Assembly (NCBI GenBank): GCA_002723275.1
Contig: PBNZ01000004.1
Coordinates: 183,175 to 247,174, forward strand
Source of the DNA: Planctomycetaceae bacterium
GTDB lineage: Bacteria; Planctomycetota; Planctomycetia; Pirellulales; Pirellulaceae
Direction: 5' to 3'
Length of the DNA stretch: 64,000 bases
Shown in pieces: positions 27,507 through 37,228 of this stretch. A program made the translations under genes and the position numbers. The notes below the pieces were generated by a model. The model saw only the letters and a list, made by a program, of their open reading frames with translations, did no database searches and was not told the origin of the DNA. Within the stretch, counting starts at the first letter, position 1, and every line of letters begins with the position of its first letter.

Positions 27507-28621
27507 GAGCTAAGGCTGACCGTTTGACGTGGATCAACAATTCGATCGTAAAAGTCTTCGAACCGTCGGGTCATCGGTTCCAGGCCAAATCGGGAGATCA
27601 CACTTTGACGAGCGGCCATTCCCATCTGGACCAATCGCGTTGGATTGTGAAGTAGTTGATTGATTGCCGTTGCGATTGCTTCTGGGTTTCGAGGCGGCAC
27701 AAGCCAACCCGTATCGCCGTTTCGAACCACCTCGGAATTCCCACCGACATCGGTCGCAACAACCGGCCTTCCAGCCGCCATGAATTCGAGCAGCGCATGC
27801 GGAAGTCCTTCTGAAAGTGAACACAAGACTCCGATCGAAAGCGACTGAATCACCTCGGCTGGTCGTTCAACGCGACCGTGAAATACAACATGCTGATCAA
27901 TATCAAGTTCGACCGCCAACCGCTCAAGCTCGCCACGTTCCGGTCCGTCACCCAGCAAGTGGAAGGTCAAGCCTTGATCGGTACGCAACAGAATTTCAGC
28001 GGCACGAAGGTAAGTGGCTGCGTCCTTTACGGATCGCAGGTTTGCCAACATCCCAATCTGGTGTGGACGCCCCGAAACTGGTTCGATGGGAGCAATTTTC
28101 TCTAACGGCTCTAATTCAATACCATTATCGACAACCTCAACGGTATCCTGAGGCGACCACTCTTGCTCAATCGACGCCTGTCGGCATGCCTGACAATTGG
28201 CGACGGTAACATCGACCCAAGGTCGCAGCATGCGATGCAGCCACAGATCGGTTCCTTGCAACCAGTAGCCGATGTCATATTTTGTTTGGACGATCTTCGG
28301 AACACGGGCCAGCCGAGCAATCGGAATCCCCAAATAGGAGGAATCCGCATGGTGTACCTGAACGACGTCGACCTTATGTTGCTTCAAAAACCGATAAAGC
28401 TGAGCAGCAGCTCCGAAGGTGCGATGCGTTTTTAGGCCGGGCAAATTCAAACGGAGCACAGGGCAATCAACCGGCTCTAAAGCTTGTGACTGAGCACCGC
28501 TTCCGTTGATCAAGCAAAGCAGGGGTTGAACGCGATTACGATCCATTCTCTCAATCAACCGCAGAATCCACAGCTCGGTTCCAGCGGCGATGAGGTTTTC
28601 GATAACGAAACAGACTTTCAC
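27503..28621 (-). CDS. Glycosyltransferase family 4 (GT-B)
   Basis: The protein has 372 residues. The N-terminal domain has the CFVIENLIAAGTELW glycine-poor opening seen in GT4 enzymes. The C-terminal domain has IGMLANLRSVKDAATYLRA, FHLLGDGPERGEL, VVFHGRVERPAEVI, then the EX7E donor site SEGLPHALLEFMAAGRPVVA and the TGWLVPPRNPEAI loop. These blocks identify a retaining NDP-sugar-dependent transferase of the GT4 family. It is cytoplasmic and adds one residue to the lipid-linked oligosaccharide. Specificity is not readable. Confidence 0.93.
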   Translation of the reverse strand: MKVCFVIENLIAAGTELWILRLIERMDRNRVQPLLCLINGSGAQSQALEPVDCPVLRLNLPGLKTHRTFGAAAQLYRFLKQHKVDVVQVHHADSSYLGIPIARLARVPKIVQTKYDIGYWLQGTDLWLHRMLRPWVDVTVANCQACRQASIEQEWSPQDTVEVVDNGIELEPLEKIAPIEPVSGRPHQIGMLANLRSVKDAATYLRAAEILLRTDQGLTFHLLGDGPERGELERLAVELDIDQHVVFHGRVERPAEVIQSLSIGVLCSLSEGLPHALLEFMAAGRPVVATDVGGNSEVVRNGDTGWLVPPRNPEAIATAINQLLHNPTRLVQMGMAARQSVISRFGLEPMTRRFEDFYDRIVDPRQTVSLSS

Positions 28622-28646
28622 GGATCCAGGAGAGTGAATACTTGAC

Positions 28647-29768
28647 TTAAATTCGATCTGAACGTTCCACGACCATCGTCCGGTGCGTTCTTGCGGCGGG
28701 ACTTGACCACCAAGATTTCAATCCGCCCAAGAGTGTTTCCTGAAGAATCCCGAAACCGGCGGATATGTGAATCGTGGCAAATACCAGTGGCAACATGAAG
28801 GCCAATTTCCAGTCACGTCGACGGAACGCGATCGACAACGATGCACCAATCACCACTCCAACATAAAAGAGCAGGCACAACCAATAGACCCAAATCAAAC
28901 GAGTATCGATCCAAGGCAAAATAGGCCCGGCAAGAATCCCGGTCACAAAAACACCTGGCAAGAGTGTCTTAAGACTAAAGGTTTCTGGATGTTTTCGTCC
29001 GAGACGAATTCTTCCTCGTCCATAACGGGCGAGTTGATGAAAAAGTCCGGTCAGACTACTGCGAGGTGCATAGCAGACGGCAACTTTCGAGGAGAAAAAG
29101 CATTTCAACTCAGCCTGATCCGCTCGATGATTGAAGTCGACATCCTCACAGGCATCAAACGTTTCGTCAAAGAACCCAATGGCATCAAAAACATTTCGAC
29201 GATAAGCGGCACCCACGCTGATGGCCGGCACAAAGCGATCCACTTGCGTATAGACGAACGAGTCAGGATGATGACCGAGCAACGAGGCTCTTGCTTCCGA
29301 AATCGCCTGCTGCAACTTCGAAGCGTTGGCCACACGGAGCGGTTGAGGTCGGCCCACAATATCTGCTCCACTGCGAGTAAAGGCGTCCACCAGATCGCGT
29401 AGATGCGTCGTAGATTCCAGCTCACAGTGCCCATCAATGACAAGAATAATGTCGCCTCTGGCGTGTTCTACACCAACATTGCGCCCAGCACTTGACCAGA
29501 TACGAGGATTATCAACCAATCTTACATTGGTATGAATACGAGCAATGCGTTTCACGATATCTCGTGTCGCATCATCGGATCGGCCGTCAACGACTAAAAT
29601 CTCGAACCCTTCCTCGGGATATTCCTGTCGCAATAACATTTCGAGCGTCGCCTTGATATAGCGCTGCTCATTGCGAACCGGGACCACAATGGAAACGAAT
29701 TCAAGAGAAGATTCGCCCCTATGATCCGAGGTGGTGGTCAGAATGTCAGTGGGTTTCAAGCGTCTCAC
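28647..29768 (-). CDS. GT2 glycosyltransferase (ExoA-like, C-terminal membrane helices)
   Basis: The protein has 373 residues. The GT-A domain opens with SIVVPVRNEQRYI, with ILVVDGRSDDATRDIV carrying the first Asp motif, then GDIILVIDGHCELES as the DxD-like site (Asp-Gly-His), and a CEDVDFNHRADQ motif close to the catalytic ED of GT2 enzymes. The C-terminal part holds about three transmembrane helices (VFVTGILAGPILPWI onward). This organisation resembles succinoglycan ExoA and similar EPS GT2 enzymes. It is probably an inner-membrane transferase of the repeat-unit assembly pathway. The 3' end is 25 nt before the GT4 start. Confidence 0.9.
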   Translation of the reverse strand: MRRLKPTDILTTTSDHRGESSLEFVSIVVPVRNEQRYIKATLEMLLRQEYPEEGFEILVVDGRSDDATRDIVKRIARIHTNVRLVDNPRIWSSAGRNVGVEHARGDIILVIDGHCELESTTHLRDLVDAFTRSGADIVGRPQPLRVANASKLQQAISEARASLLGHHPDSFVYTQVDRFVPAISVGAAYRRNVFDAIGFFDETFDACEDVDFNHRADQAELKCFFSSKVAVCYAPRSSLTGLFHQLARYGRGRIRLGRKHPETFSLKTLLPGVFVTGILAGPILPWIDTRLIWVYWLCLLFYVGVVIGASLSIAFRRRDWKLAFMLPLVFATIHISAGFGILQETLLGGLKSWWSSPAARTHRTMVVERSDRI

Positions 29769-29854
29769 TGATTTCCTAACTGGCTGTTCGATAAAACGGA
29801 CAAGGTGACATCATGAAATTCAGCTGAGTTCTTTTTACAAAGATCATGGGCTCG

Positions 29855-30589
29855 TCAGTCCAGATCGGTCTGATCCGCCGACAATGCTTTTTCATCTTCC
29901 TTTGCATCAATCTGATGCAAGCTTGCAAGTTGCGTATTGGATTCAACCGAGACCTGATCCAGTTGCTCATTGAGCAACGGAAGAAAGTGAGTCAAAAAGT
30001 CGCGAGCCCCACCTTCATCCTGCCCGGCAGTGGACACGTGTTCGGACAGTTGCAGCTTGTACAACACGGGTTGCCCAGCAACCGCCCAGCGAGGCATTTT
30101 GGGAGCGACCCATTCGTCTTCCACCTTCCAGCCGTAATAGACATTCAACTTTCGCTCGGAAACATCGTTCAACTGAAAACCAACATGCCAAAAGCAATCG
30201 CGATCAACCTGTTCAGGCTGCCGTTCTTGAATCAAACGAAAGTTTCGAGCTTCAAAACAGATTTCGGGAACGTGAATCGACATTTTTGCACCCGGGCCAA
30301 CCATAACGGCCAGGTTAACAACTTGCCCCGACTCTCGGTTCCGATAGCTGTGATGAATGAATGCGCCACATTCGAGTAATTCCAAGGCGGAATCGCTCAG
30401 CCCGTGTTCGTCTTCCAGATACCAGTCACCAAATTTCTCCGGCAGGTTTGAAAATGCCAATTCAGTATTCCGGTAGGCCTGCTCCAAGGTCGAATGCTTA
30501 GCAGACCGCCCATGAATTGCACCGGAAACAACGGTCAGGACAATCGCCGCAACGACCGCGAGGGAAATCGTCGATTTAATCTGGTTCAC
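29855..30589 (-). CDS. epsI: EpsI-type exosortase-associated periplasmic protein
   Basis: I use the GTG at 30589, which has AAGGAG 9 nt upstream; the frame could extend to 30619, overlapping the TPR gene. The protein has 244 residues: an N-terminal membrane anchor (about 5-25) and a single extracytoplasmic domain with the EpsI hallmarks LPEKFGDWYLED, VNLAVMVGPGAKMSIHVPE, ICFEARNF and the NVYYGWKVEDEWV stretch. In exosortase loci EpsI may exist alone or fused to the exosortase; here it is a separate gene. Its mechanism is poorly understood. It travels with the exosortase gene about 7.5 kb upstream, separated by the TPR and Wzc genes. Confidence 0.87.
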   Translation of the reverse strand: MNQIKSTISLAVVAAIVLTVVSGAIHGRSAKHSTLEQAYRNTELAFSNLPEKFGDWYLEDEHGLSDSALELLECGAFIHHSYRNRESGQVVNLAVMVGPGAKMSIHVPEICFEARNFRLIQERQPEQVDRDCFWHVGFQLNDVSERKLNVYYGWKVEDEWVAPKMPRWAVAGQPVLYKLQLSEHVSTAGQDEGGARDFLTHFLPLLNEQLDQVSVESNTQLASLHQIDAKEDEKALSADQTDLD

Positions 30590-30602
30590 TTGTCGTCGCT
30601 CC

Positions 30603-33600
30603 TTAGGATGTTTCGTCAACGGCAGTTGCTTCCACCGACTGCGTCATCGCGTGATCCAACTCCAACATCCACTCACGTTCATAATCGGTCAGGAATGCTT
30701 CGGCGATGCCTCCCTCCCTTGCCTGCTTCCATACCTGTTCGGCAAGAGTGAGATTACCACTTCGCAAAGCGGCCAAAGCCAGATGAAGTCGAAATCGTGT
30801 ATCTGTACCATCCGGCAGAGCAATTGCCTGCTGGAGAAGATTCGTCGCAGCTTGATAGTCGTCTTGTTGAATCAACAGGACAGCCTTCGTATCAAGCAAG
30901 ATTGCGATCGGACGCCCCGCAACAACCATCGCTTGATTGATGGAACTCATTGCTTCTTCTTGATAACCCGGTTGGTTTGCAAGCAGAGCGGCCAAGTTAT
31001 TCCAGGCGAGCACGTGATCGGGAAACACGTGTGTCAGATGTCGTAGATTGTCGATCGCATCCTGGGTTCGTCCCTGCTTCAACCTCAAATTCGCCATCGC
31101 GAACAGAAGCTGTCGATCATCTGACTCGTTTTGTTGAATCGTGGTAAGCAGATCATTGGCTCGTTCCACGTTTGCTGTATTGTCGTTACTGTGAACGAGG
31201 ACTTTGGCCAGCAACGTTCCGTTTTCCGCAGTTGGGTAATCGGTGGCCACGCGATAACACACTTCAAACGCGTGCTCGGCACGTTGGTTCCGCACCCAGA
31301 ACATTGCCAAAGATTCTCGTTCATCGGGATGTCGATCGAACAATTGTTGAAGTCGCATTTCGGCCGCCACATTTTGCCCAAATTCTTCGAGCATTTCCGC
31401 CACCTGTCGAAGCATTCGCTTCTCTGCAGCAGGAGTTTCAATTGAGGCTAATCGACGCCGCACATAGTCTTCAACGATTCCGTCAACCTCTGACGGTTGC
31501 TGTTTGAGCAGATGAAAACGAACCCGCAACCGAAGCGTGCTGAAGCTATTCGGAGCTACCGAATCAAGTCGTTCCAGCAACAACTCAGCTGCCTCCGAAT
31601 CGGCATTCCCCAGCAGAAATTCGATATAGGAGAGAAGATTCCTGGTATTTGATCCTGGCTGATCCACTAGCCATTGCCAGCGTTCACGAGCAAGTTCATC
31701 GAGGCCATCCTGTTGATAGAGTCTGGCCAACATTTCGTGATCTTCTAGGCGCGCATCGTCAGATACGATCAAAGACTCCAGAATACCTCTCGCGACCCTG
31801 CGATCTTCATCACGGCCGCTTTGTAAGCGAACAAGCAATTCGACTCGTTGATCCGCTGGATTCTTCTCCACATCCAGTAAACTTTCAGCATCGTCGTTCA
31901 CGTTATCGGATTTCAGGTGCAACCAACTCGCCAACAGGCTTTTTGCAGCGATGTTGTCAGGCTCTCGTTCCAGGAGTTGGCGGACCATTTGCTCCGCTCG
32001 ATCGGGACGGTTCGGTTGCAAAAACCTTGCATAATCGAAGATCAATTCGGTTCGATGAGGCGTAATCTGCAGTGCTCGTTCAAAAGCATCGTCAGCCTGT
32101 TGGATCTCTCCAAGTTGTCGGAACGTTTGGGCCGTCAGCCAATGTCGTTGACCTTCGGAGATGTCAGGATGTTCATTGAGAATATTCAGTGCTTCAAGAG
32201 CTTTCTCACGATTGCCAACGCGAAGGTAAAAAGACAGCAAGCCCGTCCAAGAAGCCGTGTCTTCGGGATTTAGATTTAGTGCCTCTCCGATCATTCTGCT
32301 GGCTTCTTCATTTCGGCCAGACAACGAAAGCAGTTGAGCGAGCCAAATTCGGGCGACCGCTTCACTTGGATGCAACATAACATTCCGTCTTCCAACTCGC
32401 AGGGCGAGTTGGAGCCGGTTTCGATCGGGTGCCAATGACGAGGCAAGATCCAAGAACTGCGGATCGATCGGCTGCTGCTGTTGCAGATCGACCATCCAGC
32501 GGTCCGCCTCTGCAAAACGACCTTGCTGATGAAGCAAACGCACCAGACTCAAATAAACGCCGGCTTGTTTCAGGCCGGATCGCACAACGTCGACATAGCG
32601 GTCAATCGCTTCCGAATCCTTCCCTTGAAGTTCAAACAGGCGAGCCTCTAAGAGGTTGGTACCCGACCACCATGGTCTCTTCCGTTTGATCTGAGTCATC
32701 AGCCTTTTTGCACGGGTTACCTCTGGCGAGTCCGCCTCGACAGCTGTCTCGAGTAGTTGTTGAGCCTGGAAGAACCTCCACAAAGCACCATCGGGTCCCT
32801 CAATCGCCTGCAGTTTTTTCGTCAGTTGTTCAACCTGCTCCCAATCCTGCTCAAACACGGCCAATTCAGCCAGTTGTGACAGGGATTCGATCTGCTGAAT
32901 ACCATCTTCAAGCCGCTTCATGAGAACGTGTCGAGCAGCCTGTTCGTCGCCTTTTCGATAAGCAATCATCAGCTTGATTCGTTCGACGGATGGGCGCAGA
33001 TCTGTTCCATTCAAATCCACCTGGTCGATGGCCTCCAACGCTGCAACGTGGTCACCTCGACGAGCGTAGACGGCAGATTCGTACAAATGAGCGAGTGATT
33101 CATCATCGCTGAGAATGGCAACTTTTTGGAGTGCTCGATCAGCTTCACTGCCCTCCTGAATAGCGTCATACAAGAAGATGGCTCGCGTCCACATGGGCAG
33201 GGAATCGGGCGCGATGCTCTCGGCATTGGCAAGTGCTCTCAAAATGATCGGCTTCGCATCCAGCTCGCCAGCGGCAATCAGTTGTGTCGCAATCAGAAGT
33301 TGGATTTCCCACGAATCAGGCAGGGCAACTTCGGCTTGTTGTAAGACTACGGCAACGCTACTCCAGTCCTGTTGTGACGGCGGCAATCGCAGTTGCTCGC
33401 GCATCTTCAATTCAGCCAACATCAACCAGACGGGTTCAGGAACTGGTGGGTGGCGGAGAGCTTGCTCACAAAGAATAATCGATTGTTGTGGACGGCCCAC
33501 GACACTCCAAGCACGAGCAGCCCACAGGCGAGCGGTATTGGACTGAGGTGCGGCGTGCAGTGCTTTTTCAAACGCATCGGCAGCAAGTTGCCAACGCTGC

Positions 33601-34946
33601 GAATTCCAGTAAGTCTTGCCAAGCAGTAACCAGGCCTGGTATTCGGGAGACATTTCCGCAATTTGTCCGCTTTGAGCAGTCGCTGTGGCAGCAACTCGCT
33701 TCAGCACAGTAATGGCGGCATCGTTTTCATTGCGAGCAAAGAGCAATTGCCCCTTGAGTAAGCCGTGAGATGACACGGCCCAATTTCGTTGTGCCTCTTG
33801 ACCCTTAACCGCAAGCCGCTTGATCGCTTCTTCAACCTGTGTCAAAGAAGCGTCCGCTCGGTTGAGTTGACCTGTTGCAATCTGGACCTCCGCCAGTCGA
33901 ATCAAGATTGGCAAACGCCCGGCGTTAATGTATTCCAGCGAATCCTGCCAGGTTTTCGCAGCTTCGCGTTTACGCCCCAGTCGCACAAGTACCTCACCAA
34001 GCCCCAATTGAGCTCGATAGTTTTGCGGCTCATCCTCGATCAAGAATCGATATTTTTGTTCAGCATCAAGATACTTACCTTGACGCTGAACAAACTGTGC
34101 AGACGCCAAGAGAGTTTCTAGATTATCGGGATCCGCCAGCAAGGCACGATTAAGATCTTCTTCTGCTCCCGGAAGTCCATATTGGATGCGGTAACGATAT
34201 CTTGCGAGAAACGCCTTGGAGCGATCGGGATGATTGTCGACAACGGTGTTCATGATCGTGTCGGCTTGGAGATCTTGATCATCGGTCGTGACATGATTGC
34301 GATACATCGAAGCGAGTTGATCTGCCACACGTAGATTCGCGGGATCCGCGTTATGCGCTGCTTGTAAATCTTCAAGCACTCTACTGAGCGGCAGAGGCCG
34401 ACCTTCGTCATATTGCCCCGCTCGCGCGAGTGCGCGATTACGAAGTGCCGACTCGTCATCTGGCGAACTCTGTAACACCTTGTCAGCTTCCTCTTGAGCC
34501 AGGACAAACTGCCCTGTCTCCCAGAAGATTTCAGAGAGTCGATTTCGCAGATCCGTACGTTCTGGTGCCGTACCCAGCGCGCGATAGTACCACTGAATAA
34601 CCGTCCCGATATCCGTTGCTGAATACTCTGAACGATCATAATTCTCCGCAATTCGGATCAGCACGTCTGTCTGATCAAGTTCCGCGGGCATCATTTGCAA
34701 ATAACGATAGAGGTAGGAAGCGGCCTCACTGAACCGACCTACATCCTCAGCCTCCTCCGCCTTTGCCAACATGGCGGTCGAAACTCGTTGCAATTGAAAC
34801 TGATGCCACACATAGGTCGCGGGTATCAACCCGGAGAGGACGAGGAGTGTAATCAGCGCAAGTCGACGATTGAGTTGCCAGCGGTAACGTACCGGAAGCA
34901 ACGTCGGTGAACTGGCTTTTTTTTTGACAGGTGTTTTAACCGTCAT
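30603..34946 (-). CDS. Very large TPR-repeat membrane protein (exosortase/EPS-associated)
   Basis: The protein has 1447 residues. A basic N-terminus is followed by one transmembrane helix at about 28-46 (LALITLLVLSGLIPATYVW), leaving about 1400 residues of almost continuous TPR and TPR-like helical hairpins in the periplasm. Repeat hallmarks recur, for example AEDVGRFSEAASYLYRYLQ, GRKREAAKTWQDSLEYI, LGEIQQADDAFERALQI and RTQDAIDNLRHLT. Long TPR proteins of the PEP-CTERM/PrsT or PelB/BcsC scaffold kind are usual in exosortase and EPS loci, where they bind export components or the glycan. No catalytic domain is seen. Its 3' end lies 14 nt upstream of the epsI GTG. Confidence 0.85.
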   Translation of the reverse strand: MTVKTPVKKKASSPTLLPVRYRWQLNRRLALITLLVLSGLIPATYVWHQFQLQRVSTAMLAKAEEAEDVGRFSEAASYLYRYLQMMPAELDQTDVLIRIAENYDRSEYSATDIGTVIQWYYRALGTAPERTDLRNRLSEIFWETGQFVLAQEEADKVLQSSPDDESALRNRALARAGQYDEGRPLPLSRVLEDLQAAHNADPANLRVADQLASMYRNHVTTDDQDLQADTIMNTVVDNHPDRSKAFLARYRYRIQYGLPGAEEDLNRALLADPDNLETLLASAQFVQRQGKYLDAEQKYRFLIEDEPQNYRAQLGLGEVLVRLGRKREAAKTWQDSLEYINAGRLPILIRLAEVQIATGQLNRADASLTQVEEAIKRLAVKGQEAQRNWAVSSHGLLKGQLLFARNENDAAITVLKRVAATATAQSGQIAEMSPEYQAWLLLGKTYWNSQRWQLAADAFEKALHAAPQSNTARLWAARAWSVVGRPQQSIILCEQALRHPPVPEPVWLMLAELKMREQLRLPPSQQDWSSVAVVLQQAEVALPDSWEIQLLIATQLIAAGELDAKPIILRALANAESIAPDSLPMWTRAIFLYDAIQEGSEADRALQKVAILSDDESLAHLYESAVYARRGDHVAALEAIDQVDLNGTDLRPSVERIKLMIAYRKGDEQAARHVLMKRLEDGIQQIESLSQLAELAVFEQDWEQVEQLTKKLQAIEGPDGALWRFFQAQQLLETAVEADSPEVTRAKRLMTQIKRKRPWWSGTNLLEARLFELQGKDSEAIDRYVDVVRSGLKQAGVYLSLVRLLHQQGRFAEADRWMVDLQQQQPIDPQFLDLASSLAPDRNRLQLALRVGRRNVMLHPSEAVARIWLAQLLSLSGRNEEASRMIGEALNLNPEDTASWTGLLSFYLRVGNREKALEALNILNEHPDISEGQRHWLTAQTFRQLGEIQQADDAFERALQITPHRTELIFDYARFLQPNRPDRAEQMVRQLLEREPDNIAAKSLLASWLHLKSDNVNDDAESLLDVEKNPADQRVELLVRLQSGRDEDRRVARGILESLIVSDDARLEDHEMLARLYQQDGLDELARERWQWLVDQPGSNTRNLLSYIEFLLGNADSEAAELLLERLDSVAPNSFSTLRLRVRFHLLKQQPSEVDGIVEDYVRRRLASIETPAAEKRMLRQVAEMLEEFGQNVAAEMRLQQLFDRHPDERESLAMFWVRNQRAEHAFEVCYRVATDYPTAENGTLLAKVLVHSNDNTANVERANDLLTTIQQNESDDRQLLFAMANLRLKQGRTQDAIDNLRHLTHVFPDHVLAWNNLAALLANQPGYQEEAMSSINQAMVVAGRPIAILLDTKAVLLIQQDDYQAATNLLQQAIALPDGTDTRFRLHLALAALRSGNLTLAEQVWKQAREGGIAEAFLTDYEREWMLELDHAMTQSVEATAVDETS

Positions 34947-34975
34947 GGATGTAAACCATTGGATTCAGGACTGGT

Positions 34976-37183
34976 TTAAGTAACCTCTTCTTGATCGGCA
35001 GAGTATGACGATGCCGTTTCGTATCCATAGGTGCCGTAGCGGCGAGCGTATTGGCGAGTGGGCACGCCGTTGAGCACGGTACCCACGGGTCGTGCACCAA
35101 CTGACAAGAGACGATGGTAGGTCATACGAACATGATTCTCTCGACTCACATCTCGCATCGCACATACGAGCGTCGCATCTGCATCTCGCGCCATCACGAG
35201 TGATTCGCTGGCCGCAAGAACAGGCGGTGTGTCGACCACGATGTATCGATACGAATCCCTTGCTTTGGCGATCAATTGCTTAAATCCTTCATTGGCCATC
35301 AGCTTATGCGGACTCCGATCCAGATAACCGGCGGGCAAAACGTGAACATGCTCACTCCACTCTCGATTAACGGCGTCCTCAAAATCGCACTCACCCGACA
35401 AAACCCCGACGAGTCCGGGCTTGTTTTCAACTTTAAAAATCCGATGAATATCGGGAGACCGCATATCACCGTCGATGAGCAATGTGGGCATTCCTGACGA
35501 CCGAGCGAGACTGACCGCTAATTGCGAGGCAACGCTGCTCTTTCCTTCACCGGCAACAGAACTCGACACCACTACGACTTGAATGGATTCGTTCTTTTGC
35601 GATAGCACGAGTCCCGTGCGGAGGCTATCGATGCTTTCTTCAAACAAACCAAGTTGATCGATATCATCATCGAGTTCATGCGTGATACTCTTCTCCGGCA
35701 GGCATGCGATCTCGCCCACCACTGGAAGATTGTTATCCACTTGTAGCTGCTCAGAACTGGTAACCCGCTTGAGGGTTCGCTCCCAAATCAAAAACAGTCC
35801 GAACGGAAGAGAGATGCTGGCGAGCACGGAAACGAGCAACATCTTCCACGGCAAGTTTTGAACCGGTACCTCAGGCGTTGTCGCCTTCTGGACCAGCTCA
35901 ACTCGGGATGGAGCATACATTTCTGTTGCAATTTGAGCAGCTCGTTCGGAAATACTGTCGAAAACTTGCTGCTTACGATTTAGTTCCGCTTGCTTGAACT
36001 TCAAATCCAACGTCTGGCCACCAGATTGACTGATGTCCTCGACCATTGCGTCGTAATTAGACCGCATGCTCTGCACAATTAGTTTTTGAGTTTCGAGCTG
36101 TGTTTTGAGCATGGCCAGTTCTTGCTGTCGCTGAAGTCCAGACATCGCCTTCATTTCTTCCCGGATGCGAGGGCGATTGGTATCCCGCAATGACTCCAAC
36201 GTTGACTCGAGCGATTCAATATCTTGATTCAGTTTGATGATCCGCGGATCAGTACCACCCCGACTGGATGCATTCAGGGCCTGATCTCGGAGAGCCTTCT
36301 TTTGGTTGAGGGCGACCAAGACACGTTGAACCTCCTCACGTCCCGCGATTTCCCGTTCAATGAGAACGTCAGGGACGGCCGGTCCTGTTTGAACTGAATC
36401 TTCGAGTGCTTGAACTTGAGCCGCCAGGACTTTGTGTTCAATCTGCGCCTTCGCAAGATTTTCCTGCATGCTTTTCAGCGGACTCTCGCTGATCACGACA
36501 TCACTACCAATCAAGGAGGTACTCGTGAGACTCGGGTCATTCGCGACTAACTGCTTCTGCAGTTGTCTGACTTCGGCTTGAAGCAGCTTAATCTCTTCCG
36601 ATCGACGTGCTCGTTCATCCTCAAGTAGGCTGATGACCGACTGCGCACGTTGCCCTCTCTTTTCCTGCCGCATGGTGAAATAGGCATCGATGATTGCATT
36701 CACAAGCAAAGCGGAGTTTTCGGGATTCACTCCTTCGAACGCGACTTCAAGCAGTTCGGAACTTCCTTTGGGCGCAATCAATAAACCTTGCGTGGAAAGC
36801 CAATCAATCGGGTCTCGCCGACTGCGGATCTCCGGCATCGCTGTAATCTCAGGTTGACTAAGAACTCTTCCGAGAATGAGTGGACTGCGAAGCAACTCAA
36901 CTTGCGTATGGACAAACTTCCGATTGCTGTCACGATCTCGGACCTCGCGATCCGGAAAAGCGACATAAGGCTGAACTCCGTTGATCTGCAACCAGGCAGA
37001 GGCTCGGTATTGAGGGCGAAACGACCAGAACACGAACACGGTCGAGATCAACAGAGCGAACAAGGTGACGGGGATCAGAATCCTCCACCATTGAATCAAT
37101 ACGGAGGTGAACATCCGTAAAGAAAAATCATGTTCAAACTGCGTCAGATTCTCGATGCGACGGCGTTTAGTTGATGCAGACAT
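34976..37183 (-). CDS. Wzc-type polysaccharide co-polymerase and tyrosine autokinase
   Basis: The protein has 735 residues. The Wzz domain begins with a transmembrane helix at about 32-53 and a periplasmic coiled-coil region (long heptad-like segments from about 190 to 430). A second helix near 450-470 returns to the cytoplasm. The BY-kinase domain follows, with Walker A SVAGEGKSSVA near residue 544, Walker A' LLIDGDMRSPDI, and Walker B YIVVDTPPVL. The C-terminal tail is tyrosine-rich (RQYARRYGTYGYETASSY), the expected autophosphorylation cluster. It should control chain length and coordinate polymerisation with export through the Wza-like protein. Confidence 0.93.
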   Translation of the reverse strand: MSASTKRRRIENLTQFEHDFSLRMFTSVLIQWWRILIPVTLFALLISTVFVFWSFRPQYRASAWLQINGVQPYVAFPDREVRDRDSNRKFVHTQVELLRSPLILGRVLSQPEITAMPEIRSRRDPIDWLSTQGLLIAPKGSSELLEVAFEGVNPENSALLVNAIIDAYFTMRQEKRGQRAQSVISLLEDERARRSEEIKLLQAEVRQLQKQLVANDPSLTSTSLIGSDVVISESPLKSMQENLAKAQIEHKVLAAQVQALEDSVQTGPAVPDVLIEREIAGREEVQRVLVALNQKKALRDQALNASSRGGTDPRIIKLNQDIESLESTLESLRDTNRPRIREEMKAMSGLQRQQELAMLKTQLETQKLIVQSMRSNYDAMVEDISQSGGQTLDLKFKQAELNRKQQVFDSISERAAQIATEMYAPSRVELVQKATTPEVPVQNLPWKMLLVSVLASISLPFGLFLIWERTLKRVTSSEQLQVDNNLPVVGEIACLPEKSITHELDDDIDQLGLFEESIDSLRTGLVLSQKNESIQVVVVSSSVAGEGKSSVASQLAVSLARSSGMPTLLIDGDMRSPDIHRIFKVENKPGLVGVLSGECDFEDAVNREWSEHVHVLPAGYLDRSPHKLMANEGFKQLIAKARDSYRYIVVDTPPVLAASESLVMARDADATLVCAMRDVSRENHVRMTYHRLLSVGARPVGTVLNGVPTRQYARRYGTYGYETASSYSADQEEVT

Positions 37184-37228
37184 TCGATGAAACTCGTAGT
37201 GGACTAAAGTTCTTTCGTTTCTCTTGTA

